Of a stretch of DNA of 64,000 nucleotides, positions 24,662-35,577 are shown one piece after another (the first letter of the stretch is position 1; every line of letters begins with the position of its first letter). Location: assembly GCF_964340395.1 (NCBI RefSeq), contig NC_135558.1:24720425-24784424 (forward strand), given 5' to 3'. Source of the DNA: Glandiceps talaboti. Lineage: Eukaryota; Hemichordata; Enteropneusta; Spengelidae. Position numbers and translations under genes: made by a program. Below the pieces are notes generated by a model. It saw only the letters and a list, made by a program, of their open reading frames with translations. It had not been told where the DNA came from and ran no database searches.

Positions 24662-24730
24662 GTGAATACCATTGTATAGCTCACAACCCAGCTGGCAGTG
24701 TCAGAATGACTTTCCAAGTAAAAGTCTTAG
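24662..24730 (+). CDS. Ig (I-set) domain exon, second part
   Basis: The exon follows the acceptor CATTTTCCTTTTAG and ends before GTAAGA, phase 1 on both sides, 69 bp. It supplies the F and G strands: GEYHCIAHNPAGSV with the Y-x-C motif, then FQVKVLG. It joins in frame to 17424-17621 to complete one Ig domain of about 89 residues. The 7,040-bp intron between them (17622-24661) is packed with retrotransposon remnants. Phase-1 introns at both outer ends are typical of Ig-domain modules. I found no further Ig exon in the window. Confidence 0.8.
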
Positions 24731-25336
24731 GTAAGAATTATTTGTTGTTCTTACCCCTCCCCCTCCCCAATACAGAGATGGGTAAGAATCATTTGATATT
24801 CTTACCCCTCCACCTCCCCAATACAGATACAACTATGAACTTGTTATATGTCCTGATCTTATGACCCTGATAAATAGAAGCCGATTCTTTCACATATAAG
24901 AAGAGAAGTGAGTTAGATAATTATACATGTTCGTTGAACGATAAAAACACACCATTATTTCTATTCTAGAAGGCGTGATACTTTGAAGCAGTCTTATGGT
25001 TGAAAGGATTACCATAACACTCTTATTTAAAATAAGGAATATGAAAATAAATTGTATACAAAGGCCCCCTCCCCCCAAAAAAAGAAGAAAAGAATTGTTT
25101 CTGGTCAGCACACACATCACTTAAATACCCACGCGTTGGTGGTTTTTTTTGTGTTTGTCTAGCCCATGCAGTCTGCAGATCCGTTGGGAAACACAAAAAT
25201 AACCCTTCCTACTTCAGTAAAGACAACGCAGAGCCAATCATGAACAAGCAAATGATATCTACCCCACATACACACTTCAATGTGTATCACCTCGATAATA
25301 ATGATGGTAGTCGAAACAAAATTTAAAACAGTTTAC
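24731..25336. other. Intronic or intergenic DNA with small duplications
   Basis: Just after the donor, a 52-bp segment (GTAAGAATTATTTG...CCCCAATACAGA) is repeated in tandem (24731-24832), so the splice donor itself is duplicated (GTAAGAA at 24731 and again near 24783). A second copy of the dispersed repeat of 15740-15872 lies at about 25135-25255. No coding sequence is seen. Confidence 0.6.
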
Positions 25337-25581
25337 ACCCTAAACGATTCCCAGTAATACTGTAGTACAAGTACAGCAAGATTGTACCCTAAACGATTCC
25401 CAGTAATACTGTAGTACAAGTACAGCAAGATTGTACCCTAAACGATTCCCAGTAATACTGTAGTACAAGTACAGCAAGATTGTACCCTAAACGATTCCCA
25501 GTAATACTGTAGTACAAGTACAGCAAGATTGTACCCTAAACGATTCCCAGTAATACTGTAGTACAAGTACAGCAAGATTGT
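25337..25581. repeat. 49-bp minisatellite, five identical copies
   Basis: Units start with ACCCTAAACGATTCCCAG at 25337, 25386, 25435, 25484 and 25533. They appear identical, suggesting very recent expansion. Confidence 0.95.
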
Positions 25582-25671
25582 ACATCATTAGTTTCCATGG
25601 CCGGGTAAATCAACCCAGATTCTCCTAGCCTTACTGTATATGTATAGTACACATACCACGTTGTGACCATT

Positions 25672-25726
25672 TGGAGCACAACTGAACTGATAAGGTTCAG
25701 TAGTGCTATGGGCATCACTAAGTGTC

Positions 25727-25763
<37 letters not shown>

Positions 25764-26880
25764 ATGTGTGTGTGTGTCTGTGTAAACAACTTAAAGTCGA
25801 AAACTGCTGGACTGATTGGGGTTATGTTACTTCTGGGTTGGGAAATTGTTCAAATGAAAATGATCACATCAGAGATGTGCGTTTTGGGTCAAAAAATTAA
25901 ACTTAAAAACTACTGGGCAGATTGGGCTTAAATTTGGGTGAAACGTTCTTCAGGGTGTTTTTTCTTAGAATTGTTCATGATATGATGGTCCCATTGGTGA
26001 TATGCAAATTAGGGCTAAAAATGTGTCTTTTTGGTCAAAAATCAATAATTCCAAAACTATTGAGCAGATTGGGCTGAAATTCAATGGGAATGCATCTGGG
26101 GATGTATGGATGAAGAAATGTTAAGGATACAATGATGTCATGAGTGATATGCAAATTAGGTGTAAACATTTTCATTTTTGGTCAAAAACTCACAAAGTAC
26201 TTGGTCAGTGTGACTGAAACATGTTGAGATGTTTCTGAAAGTGTTATTTTGCAGATTTACTTCAAAACATTTTTACAAAATTGACCCTAGCAACCATGAC
26301 CACGCCCTTATCAACAACCAAATGGCAGTATATTTTGGTTGAATAAGAACATCATCTGTCAGGCAAGTGAGTAAACATTCAAAAAATGTATGCAAACATC
26401 CCTAGCAACCTTGACCATGCCCTTGGCAACAGCCAAACTGTCATGTATTTCACAAAGAGAACAAGGATTGATAGAAAATTGAATAAACATTCAAAAATAT
26501 ATGTAAATTTGTCTAGCAACAAGACCATGCCCATAGCAACAGCCAAATGATCACATATATATATTGCAAAGATAACAGGGAAAAATAGAATAAACATTCA
26601 AAAAATGTATGCAAATTTGCCTAGCAACAAGACCATGCCCATATATTAATTACATGCATGATGATCCTATTAGCAATATGCAAATTAGGGTTAGAAATCA
26701 TGATATTTTGGGTGAAATATAAAGCATATGATGATCTCATCAGTGATATGGAATTTAGGTGTAAAAATGTGAATTTTGGTCAGAAACTTATATTTCAAAA
26801 AGTAGTTGGTAAAAGAGTCTGAAACTTGTATCTAGAAGTGTTATATCATTGCCTTTCCTCAAAAATCTTCAACTTTGAAA
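25672..26880 (+). mobile_element. Family A copy 5, 3' end rearranged
   Basis: The 5' hairpin (GCACAACTGAACTGATAAGGTTCAGTAGTGC) and a long TGTG microsatellite (25727-25780) are followed by the AACAACTTAAAGTC block, ~155-bp units and ~117-bp units. After about 26645 the order reverts to ~155-bp-type units (TATGCAAATTAGGG, then a TTAGGTGTAAAAATGTGAATTTTGGTC-like stretch). The 3' subterminal repeat and hairpin are absent, implying recombination between core units. Confidence 0.8.
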
Positions 26881-27412
26881 TTACCCGTTAGATTCAGCTT
26901 AACTTTGTTGAGAATGTGTAGATTTGTCCTCATTAGCTGAGACAGTGAGAACAGTACATTGTTAATTAGCTATAATGTTTACTTTACTATTTCCTCTGGT
27001 GGTATATAGTGTGTAGCATGGCTAGTTTGGTTTATGACTTTATTATATAATATGTTGTAAGACAGCTGTTTCATCACCTACCCATACAAACTGAATGTAG
27101 CTAGTGTTTAAAATATTACAATAAGACAACAACAAAAAGTTAAACCTGTTACATTGTTATGACTGAGTTCCAAATTGATTATAAAAAATAAAGACGGACA
27201 AAATCTTGTAGACACATCACTTTAAAGTTAAGTTTGATTAGGATGTTGTTATACTTGTCTTGATTAAGTGCACTTCCAACATAGGATGGCTGGATTATTA
27301 TGATGAAAATTAGTTATAAAAATTTTGTTTTGGTTACAACTTTAGATCTTAAAATTATATATCTATCATTGCCCTGAACATGAAGTTGTGGGACAACACA
27401 ATATTTGTACTA
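26881..27412. other. Non-coding stretch, nothing recognised
   Basis: AT-rich sequence without coding motifs or tandem structure. Confidence 0.6.
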
Positions 27413-27450
27413 TTTTTAGCTCCTGTGTGGGAGCTGATGTTGTGGCGATG

Positions 27451-27488
<38 letters not shown>

Positions 27489-27700
27489 TGTATGTATGTC
27501 TGTCTGTGCAGAAATTTTGTTCCACTGCAGTGATATCTCAAAAAGTAGTGAAGCAAATATTCTGCAATTTAGAATGTGGCATTGTCAGGCTGTAACTTAG
27601 CACTGATTAGTTTTTGGTACAACAGTACAGAAAGACATTTCAAAGTCTCAGCAAACACATTAACAACATTTCTCCTCATACGGGAGCATTTTCAGTTCAT
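27413..27700 (+). mobile_element. Family C short hairpin-ended repeat
   Basis: A T-tract is followed by the hairpin AGCTCC-TGTGT-GGGAGCT (27418-27435), then a (TGCC)n/(TGTC)n microsatellite (27450-27507) and a GATATCTCAAAAAGTAGTG phrase resembling the family A core. The right side ends in CGGGAGC (27681-27687), an inverted echo of GCTCC. Its plan is family A in miniature, at under 300 bp. Confidence 0.5.
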
Positions 27701-27774
27701 GTCTGGTTGCTATTGTGTCAATGAATATCAATGAAAACTTAAAATTTATACTTAGGCTGCTTTCACAAAAACTT

Positions 27775-27890
27775 GTTGGGGGGGGGAGATTTTAGGGGGG
27801 GGGACTTGAAAATATATGGATAGTGTGTGTGTGTGTGTGGGGGGGGGGGGGGTACCTGAAAAAATGTTATGGGTTGTAGGGGGGGTATCT
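27775..27890. repeat. G-rich tracts with GT microsatellite (left subterminal)
   Basis: Runs of 7-14 G separated by short spacers, including (GT)n at about 27823-27838, lie on the plus strand. Four or more G-runs satisfy the simple G-quadruplex pattern. Confidence 0.8.
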
Positions 27891-27960
27891 GAAAATAAAT
27901 TGACATCATGACTTTTCAAACATGGGAAAATAAGCTTTTAAAATGTTGGTCTTCCTTTTT

Positions 27961-27961
27961 C

Positions 27962-28007
<46 letters not shown>
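27961..28007. repeat. (CAA)n microsatellite
   Basis: About 15 perfect CAA units. Confidence 0.95.
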
Positions 28008-28924
28008 GCTACAAACAACAGTTGCTCACAAGTTAGTAAAATGAAAAACAAAAACAGTCAAATTTTAATTTTCTTTTAATAAACTGTTAATGTAATGATA
28101 AATTGAAACGGGCGAATTGAGTGGTACAGATTGTTTTTTGTCTGAAAATACCAGTGTCTTTCATGTACACTACTATCTACTGAAATTTGGTTCATTTAAT
28201 GTGTGAAATTACCTTTACACTGTACTGAAAATATTCTTTGTGACATGACTGTGTTTTGGTTTGTGGTTATCACAATGATATGTAACTTTTTCATATAAAT
28301 TCTTACTAGTATTAAATGACAGACAAATATGACAGACAACATTTTACATTTGCAGCTCATGGAAGTTGAAAAAAAAAGAGTTGGAAAAGGTTCATCTCAG
28401 CCTGCCATCAAAATGTAAAAGATGCACCTGCACTAAAACATACTTGACAAGTATCAAAAACTTCTGTGCAAGGTATTTTTTCATCCTATAGATATGACTA
28501 TAATTTTCAACATAAACTTTTGATAACACATTCTAAATATTTCCTAAAATTAGCATACATGTAACAAAGAATTCATAATCGGAACAGTTGCGGGGCAAAG
28601 TGCTAGATCTAGCACTTCGCCACTTTTTGACAAAGTGCTAGATCTAGCACTTTAGCGAAAACTGACGAAGTGCTAGATCTAGCACTTTGTCAAAAAGTGG
28701 CGAAGTGCTAGATCCAGCACTTCAACAAAGATTGGCAAAGTGTGGCAAAGTGCTAGGTCATCGGTAAATATGTCATGTTATACCGGTAAGGACATGTTAT
28801 TACTCTCAGTGTAAAATGTTACTTCCCGTGTTTAACGACCTTAGAGTTTGATTTTCCGTATGTTTTGTCAATGCACAAACAAGTTTCTACTCCGTAATTT
28901 TTAGTAACGTTCAGTTTTGTACTT

Positions 28925-29292
28925 TTCCGATGTTCTATGCGGCGAAAACTACAGCACGTGGTCGTTTCCCTTCCACGTTTCGTACTCCTTACAACGGCGT
29001 GACTACCAACAACCGCAGACCGCCATTTTGGACAGCTGTCACGTAAAATAACGCAGTCGAAACTACGAACATTTTAATTTTGTTCGGCGTGCGTCACAGA
29101 CTTCAACTATAGCACATAGTCGTTTCGGTACCACGTTTCGTACTCTGTACTTGATAACGGCTTGACACCACTACCAACAACCGTAGACCTCCATTTTGAC
29201 AACTGTTCATGTCAAATAACGAACTCCCATACACTCGAAACTTCGAAGATTTCAGGAAGTAGAAACATTGAGTTCGGCGTGCGTCACAGACT
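28925..29292. repeat. ~180-bp tandem duplication, promoter-like composition
   Basis: Two units each contain a CACGTTTCGTACTC motif, an ACTACCAACAACCG motif, CCATTTTG (YY1-like on the minus strand) and GTTCGGCGTGCGTCACAGAC. CpG density is higher than in the surroundings. A promoter origin is possible but unproved. Confidence 0.7.
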
Positions 29293-29369
29293 TCATACTG
29301 CAGATTTAATGGCAGTGACATTTGTAATATTGCATGTCAAAGAAATAATAAAGGAAAACTGAATTTCTT

Positions 29370-29370
<1 letters not shown>

Positions 29371-29410
<40 letters not shown>
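29371..29410. repeat. (GT)n microsatellite
   Basis: About 19 GT units. Confidence 0.95.
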
Positions 29411-29411
<1 letters not shown>

Positions 29412-31487
29412 TGAGATGCGAGAGCGAAGATTTTTCTTGATCGTTGAACACGAAAATAAAGTCTGGGTGTAAGTTTATATCACGTTCACTATATTTCTAT
29501 TGAATAGATTCACTTCTTTCAGTATTATCAGATCGTTAATAGATGACAAAAAATATTGCTATCGAAAACATAAGTGCGAAAACATATTCGTGTGAACAAT
29601 TTTAATTTCAGCCCTTCATTGCTGTTAATATTTTGATAGAAATCTATAGATAACCCGTTACTACTGTTTTGTAAATTCAATATACTTGGTACTGCCAACT
29701 TCTGAAAACAACGACAATAAATAATCCGTGACTTCGCCAGATCTCAAGTAAATCATCACGACATTACTGTTTATCGGAATTTTTTTGCATTCCTAGACAA
29801 TCACCAACTTCAATATCGTCCCTTATGTATACCGTTCGCTCAGAAATTATATCCAATGTGTAATAATAATAGCCATCGGCTATAGTTTGGTTCGGTCCAG
29901 AGGAAGTGACTTCATAATGCTACAATTAGCGTAGTGTGACGCCGAGGATCGTAGAGCAGTAATAAATGTCACTTCGTGAACTGGATTGCATATCATTAAC
30001 AAAAGTAAGAAATACAGATGACGACCGTTCGAGAAATAGCGATAGGAAATGGTTTATACGAGAAAGATGGTTGGAGCTCATAGGTAGGGTTGTGATAAGT
30101 GGGAACGACTATAGTATGTCTTAAAAGCACATCGCAAGTTAACATGGAATGCATCCCGAAAATAAAGTGCATATTGTCAATCTCAGCTTTTTAGAATCCA
30201 GCATGGCTGCCAAATCCAGGATCCGGGGAAAGAAGGGGGTGTCGGTTTGTTTAAAAACAAACACAATGACCCCCATATTGATTTTGTCATTTCAGAGAGA
30301 TCAACAAAATAAAACTATCCGTTCAAACAGTTTGGAGAAATTTTAAAGATTTTATAGAATAAATGTGTCCCCAGAGGCGCGCTCTATCTCGTGTAAATCA
30401 CCAGAGTTATGACATGATTTTGCACAATATTCTTGTTCTACTACTTCATAGATTAGAATGAAAATAAGCACACAGGTGATTATACTGAAAGATGGATACT
30501 GGATAAAGATTTCAGTGATTTTCAAATTTATTTCAAGACGTTATGATTGACGCTCTAAAATAGACATGGTACAAGTTGTTTACAGAGTAGATTGCAGATT
30601 CTGAAGTACAGTCCCACCCACAGGCACTCCCGAGATATGTATGATATCAGAATGTTTCTATCAGAATACAATACAATGTCGATAATATCGATGATATTGA
30701 CGTGTTTTAGCCAATTGTATATGAAAGGGGTAAAATAATAACACTTGTTTCTGTGATCGCGCAAGTCCATCCACCGCGAGGTATTGACAAGGCATGTTTG
30801 TAACAGAACACACAACCCCCGGGACACAACCGTACGTACGGCAACGTGAACTTTCAACCGGTCGTTTTACTCGGCAAACATTGAACAAACTTCAGATAAA
30901 TCGTGTCGTTGTTACAATCGGCCAAAGATATAAGTTTTGGAGTCGATCATGCGCCACACGACCACGTACACGGACTACTGACATGACGCATGTATGTATG
31001 TGACGTTTATCGATGCGAACGACCACGTTATATCAAGCCGTTGGAGGCGCTTCGTTGTTTACAGTCCCGCACTTTGTTGTTTTCTGGCGAAGTGCTAGAT
31101 CTAGCACTTCGGCGAAAACTGACGAAGTGCTAGATCTAGCACTTTGTCAAAAAGTGGCGAAGTGCTAGATCTAGCACTTTGCCCCGCAACTGTTCAATTT
31201 TGGACCATTTAGCTACCTCCATATTGGCAACGTCTGCTACATGTGAAACAGAAGACAATATCTCACAAGCTGAGTTAACAGAGAAAAAGTAAAATAAGTT
31301 TTTTGCACATACTTTTCAACTTTGCATGAATATACTATTACTTGTAAATATAAAGATAAATAAATAAACTTTGACATAACTCTCAATATAAAGTTACCCT
31401 TAAGATATATGGCAGGAATGAGGTAGTGAACTGAAACAATATGAGCAAATACTCCAATATAGTCTCAATATACATTTTCATGGAACC

Positions 31488-32125
31488 ATGCCAGATCAAG
31501 AAAATTCAGGGCACTATATGGATGTATTCTCAATACCATTAACAAGAGATGATGGTAGTGAAAGACCACCATATGACTTGCAACCCCATGCACAACTAAA
31601 ACACCTGTATAGTAAAGGGTTAGTGTCAAGTAAAAATGTTGAGAAACTTGACGAATTGAGCAAGAAACTGTGTGTCAAGAAAGAGATATTAAAGGGAGCA
31701 ATCCTTCATTTAGAACAACAGAGAACACTTGCCTCTATGAGGGAAAGAAAATGAATGAAAGAAAGGGAGCAACGTGCTGAAAAAAATTTGATGAATATGA
31801 CTGGGATGCGCTTGTCAGAAACGGTGACATTTCCAAATTGAAAGTGAAAGAACTTGATAAGTACCTTTCCAACTATGAAATTCCAGCTGTGGCAGGAATG
31901 CGCAAAATAGACAAAGTTGAGGCTGTAAGATGCCACTATTATCAATCTAAAGAAAGTGAGAGTGATTTGTCATCTGATGACAGTGACAGTGAGAATGATG
32001 ATACAACTAGTTCCAACTCTGATGAAGTTGAAGGAGAAATTGGGTCTGATAATGATGATGACAATGCCATGTTTATATACACAAGATCTGGAAGGAGAGC
32101 TACCACTTGGAAATCAAAAATTTAA
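31488..32125 (+). pseudogene. Broken ORF with SAP-like motif and acidic tail
   Basis: The first frame (31488-31751, 88 codons) starts MPDQENSGHYMDVF and ends in a basic RERK stretch at a TGA. The same frame continues past the stop into a K/E/R-rich helix. It then needs one extra base in the A7 run near 31780 to join the second frame. That second frame has a DWDALVRNGD motif, then LKVKELDKYLSNYEIP...KIDKVEAVRCH, the pattern of a SAP DNA-binding helix-linker-helix. A Ser/Asp/Glu-rich tail and a GRRATTW end follow. I recognise no named gene. Its position inside the TIR element at 27754 suggests a transposon-encoded protein. Confidence 0.6.
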
Positions 32126-32845
32126 ATAAACACATTCTGAGACTTTGTTTAAAATCCTGCATTCACCTTTGTAATCTAACGTCAAAACCAGTCCAATAAT
32201 CAGGCTCTTACAAGGTAAATGTATTACCAGGTTTATTAAGATATACAATTACTATGATAATAGGGCCATCTTAATTAGCATTACCACTAATATATATCAC
32301 TTGATTCCTATTCTGTTAGATGAAATGTGGCTGGCATTTTTGAGTCATAAATTTATTTTCTTTTGACATTATATTTAACTAATTTACATCAAACAAGAAC
32401 AGGATACATGGCAATGCATTTTATTAAGAGTTTTTTCAGTGTTATTTAGACCAATTTGATTTCTTTTAGCACACATTTAGGAAACTGAACTGGAACAATA
32501 CAGTATAAAACTCTCTTTAGATAACATGTGCATCACAATATTTGCAAATACAACTAAAATGACATTCAACTGTAACACTACTAGTATAATGTACTAATAC
32601 AATATTGAACAGAAAACAAAGACTCAGTTGGTCTGCTGATCATTTTACAAGAGTTATTCAAGTTTTTTGGAAAGGCAATGCACTGGTTAACATAACATTT
32701 TGTTTTAACTGGTGTTTGTGTATATATATACACACAATATACAAATTGATTATATATATAATGTACAAAGTTGGTATTAAGTGTATTATGTACAGGTTTG
32801 TACTTGGTATGGAATGTTAACGCACAGGAAGAGTATTCCCAAAAA
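32126..32845. other. Non-coding stretch inside the TIR element
   Basis: AT-rich, with a TATATATA(CACA) stretch near 32720-32760. No gene seen. Confidence 0.55.
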
Positions 32846-32980
32846 AATTTATTCGGGTGGGGGGTACTTGAAAATTTATTCGGGTGGGGGGGGGGGGTAC
32901 TTGAAATATTTGGGGCTTTGGCAGGGGAGTACTTGAAAAATTTTGGAATATGGCAGGGGGGTACTTGAAAAAAAAATTAG
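32846..32980. repeat. G-rich tandem repeat (right subterminal)
   Basis: Four irregular units of the form GGGGGGTACTTGAAAA...TTTGGGG-type, 25-40 bp each, include a 14-G run. They correspond in the same orientation to the left subterminal tracts at 27775-27890. Confidence 0.8.
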
Positions 32981-33001
32981 GGGTTTTTGTGAAAGCAGCC
33001 T

Positions 33002-33713
33002 TATTCTTAAAGAATAAGTATTCTGGTATGGTTCCATATTAGCATTACTTTCCTAAATGTTTTTATGAATGACATGCAAGTTTACAAGGCGAAACCAACA
33101 ACTCAAAACTAACTGATGGTGTGCTTGCCAGTGTCGTCAAAGCTTGTAACTCTCAATTTCCTTCCTGAAATTTTTACATTGTGAATTATGTTAAAAGGTT
33201 TTGAAATTGTTGATCTGAACAAATTTATGTGTATTCTCATTTGCTGAATGGATAAAATAGGAATTTTATTGCTTGTCCTTTTTGATGTTGAAAACATTTT
33301 TTTTCACTATAATATTATGATCTGAAAAAAATATGCTAAAAATGATATGCAAATTAATATGCAAATAAGCCACCCCTTTATTATGCAGCTCCTCTGACAT
33401 TGCCGCACATTGTATTATGGGATATATAGCCTTTCAATCCTTCTGGAAGATATGAATCCATGGCTCTAGGATTCCTCTATACCCATGCAGACTATCACAT
33501 ATACTTGTAAATAATTCATTGGTCTATACCCAGACTATCACATGTAAAATGTTAGGGTGCCAGCCTTCTGTATACTGCATACATGTAGTTAACACTTAGA
33601 CTAAAATGTAAGGGTGCCAGGTTTTAATCTAAGTTAAAGTTAATTTAATTTTTTTTGTCTTTTTTAGCTTAACTTGAAGCTTACATTGTAACGGTGTAGG
33701 ATTTAAATTCTCT
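33002..33713. other. Non-coding stretch
   Basis: Contains a short direct repeat (ACCCAGACTATCACAT-like copies near 33490 and 33530, and two TTAGGGTGCCAG/TAAGGGTGCCAG copies near 33553 and 33608). No gene seen. Confidence 0.55.
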
Positions 33714-34022
33714 ATGTCGTCTTTTTTCCATGCATGTATAGAGCCAGGTTGGAGTATGTCAACATCTGGGAAGACAGCGATAATGAATACAACCTCATCA
33801 CTTACTGTCATCCTCACTTCAATCTCAAATTCAACTACTCTCCCCTCAATTCCCACCACCACCACATCTCGCAGCATGACTGATTATTCAATCTCAACAT
33901 CAGTTTCTTCATCTATTTCCCAAATGATGCCAACTTTTGAATCCACACCATCAGTTTCCTCAACTACAGCTTCATCACTTATTTTGACATCCGTTTCCTT
34001 GACAACTGCTTCATCACCATAG
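33714..34022 (+). CDS. Ser/Thr-rich ORF, possible mucin-like exon
   Basis: A 102-codon frame is dominated by Ser, Thr, Pro and Ile after residue 20 (repeats of TTSSLT, SVSS and TTASS type), resembling an O-glycosylated stalk. An acceptor-like pyrimidine tract and CATGTATAG precede 33742. A donor-like ATCAGGTAAAA lies at about 34065-34075, but an in-frame TAG (34020-34022) intervenes. It could be a terminal exon, a decayed exon or simple-sequence DNA. It is on the same strand as the Ig exons, 9 kb downstream; a link is speculative. Confidence 0.3.
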   Translation: MSSFFHACIEPGWSMSTSGKTAIMNTTSSLTVILTSISNSTTLPSIPTTTTSRSMTDYSISTSVSSSISQMMPTFESTPSVSSTTASSLILTSVSLTTASSP

Positions 34023-34269
34023 CAAGTACCTTATACAGTCAAAGAACTAATTCTATATCTACATCAGGTAAAATTATTAAAGTTTAACTGTGGATTAGAT
34101 GTTATAGTGATAGAACCACTTGTCATTTACATTTAAATTGTTTTCTAGTTTCATTCACTAAGTCCTCCTTTATGCACATAACTAACATTTAACTAAAACC
34201 TAACAGAATTAATTTTAATAAGTGTTTAGCACATTTTCTGCTGTTGTTAATTCAAAATAATGTAATCAT

Positions 34270-35211
34270 TTTTTAGCACAACTTGAACTGAGGTTCAGTA
34301 GTGCTATAGGGATCGCCCGGCATCTGTCTGTCTGTCTGTCTGTCTATGTGGATGTGTGTGTAAACAACTTAAAGTAAAAAACCACTGAGCCGATTGCCAT
34401 GATATTTGGTGGGTCCATTACCTTGGGTGTCTAGTTGGGAAATGTTCAAATCAAAATGATCTCACCACCGGTTTGGGATTTGGTTAAAAAAATGTGATTT
34501 TTGGTAAAAAAACTTAAACTCAAAAAGTACTGGACAGATTGGGCTGAAATTTGAGTGAAACATTCTTCAGGGTGTTTTTACTAAGAAGTGTTTATGATAT
34601 GATGGTCCCATCAGTGATATGCAAATTAGGGCTAAAAATGTGTCTTTTTGGTCAAAAATCTATAATTCCAAAACCACTGAGCAGATTGGGCTGAAATATA
34701 ATGGGAATGCATCTAGGGATGTATGGACAAAGAAATGTTAAGCATACAATGATTCCATGAGTGATATGCAAATTAGGTGTAAAAATGATCATTTTTGGTC
34801 AAAAACTTATATCTCAAAAAGTACTTGGTCAATGAGTCTGAAACTTGGTGAGATGTTTCTGAAAGTGTTATTCTGCAGATTTTCTTCAAAACATTTTGAC
34901 ACAATTGGCCCTAACAACCATGACCGTGCCCTTAGCAACAACCAAATGGTATTGTATTTTGGTCAGATAACGACATCGTCTGGTAGACAAGTGAATAAAC
35001 ATTCAAAAAATGTATGCAAATATACCTAGCAACAAGACCATGGCCATAGCAACAGCCAAATGATCATGTATATTGCAAAGACAACTGCAGGGTTGGATAG
35101 TCAACTGGATAATCATTCGGCAAATGAACACCTATACCTAGCATGGATCAGCATGTGGGTAAACATTTTTAAAAACTACAGTTGTGCTACAACGCCACTG
35201 GCAGTATTTTT
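34270..35211 (+). mobile_element. Family A copy 6, near full-length
   Basis: The copy has a T-tract, a 5' hairpin (AGCACAACTTGAACTGAGGTTCAGTAGTGCT with one insertion), a (TCTG)n microsatellite and the AACAACTTAAAGT block. Three ~155-bp units and two ~117-bp units follow. The 3' end is ACAGTTGTGCTACAACGCC with a slightly mutated hairpin CGCCACTGGCAG and a T-run. At about 0.94 kb it is shorter than copy 3 by loss of core units. Confidence 0.85.
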
Positions 35212-35577
35212 AATCTAACTTTTTAACATCTTGATGAATCAATTCCTTCATAAATAAAGTCCCTTCTACCTATCAATAACTTTTCATTTATGTTATGAAA
35301 TGTAGATTTTATTAGCCTGACTGATTGAAGTTAAGTAGGCATGGTGATGTGTGTGTGCATGTGCATGCATGTGTGTGTATGTATGTATGTATGTATGTAG
35401 ATGTATGTCACATGTATGTGTGTGTCTGTTTACATGTGGATGCGTGTGTCTGTGCATGTCCGTATAAAGATTTCAAGTCAAAGGTATATTATCATGACAA
35501 ATACAAAATAATAACGATTTCAAGTCACAGAAACCTAGTTAACCCACATTGCAAACATAATGTTGCCACCAGGTATA
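35212..35577. other. Non-coding with (GTAT/GTGT) microsatellite
   Basis: An irregular GTGT/ATGT microsatellite occupies about 35346-35465. Otherwise nothing is recognised. Confidence 0.7.

Larger units (their letters stand above)
28582..31195. mobile_element. 2.6-kb foldback element with palindromic-module TIRs
   Basis: The left arm (28582 to about 28760) and right arm (about 31080-31195) are inverted repeats starting GAACAGTTGCGGGGCAAAG. Each arm is built from repeated perfect 20-bp palindromes AAGTGCTAGATCTAGCACTT. These are separated by TTTTTGACA or GCGAAAACTGAC linkers; there are three or four per arm, some mutated. The interior (28770-31080) is GC/CpG-richer and contains a ~180-bp tandem duplication (units at about 28925-29105 and 29106-29290, each ending GTTCGGCGTGCGTCACAGAC) and a (GT)n run. 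It encodes no recognisable transposase. Target duplication is not evident. The CACTTTG/CAAAGTG module style links it to the element at 16530. Confidence 0.85.
27754..33001. mobile_element. 5.2-kb DNA element with 19-bp terminal inverted repeats
   Basis: AGGCTGCTTTCACAAAAAC at 27754-27772 is matched by its exact reverse complement at 32983-33001. The flanking heptamers TATACTT (27747-27753) and TATTCTT (33002-33008) match at six of seven positions and could be a decayed target duplication. Just inside both ends are G-rich direct repeats of the GGGGGTACTTGAAA type (about 27775-27890 and 32850-32975). The interior holds a (CAA)n run (27961-28007), a nested foldback element (28582-31195) and a broken SAP-like ORF (31488-32125). 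No transposase was recognised, so the superfamily is open. Confidence 0.55.

Noticed and set aside
25703-25931. Open frames rich in Cys-Val repeats
   Set aside because: They are the TGTG microsatellite of a family A copy read as protein.
27380-27600. Open frames with LPAC repeats
   Set aside because: Translation of the (TGCC)n microsatellite in family C.
30149-30346. Short frame starting near ATGGCTGCCAAATCC inside the foldback element
   Set aside because: No splice-supported continuation and no motif; similar ATGGCTGCC phrases occur in repeats. Insufficient to call a captured exon.
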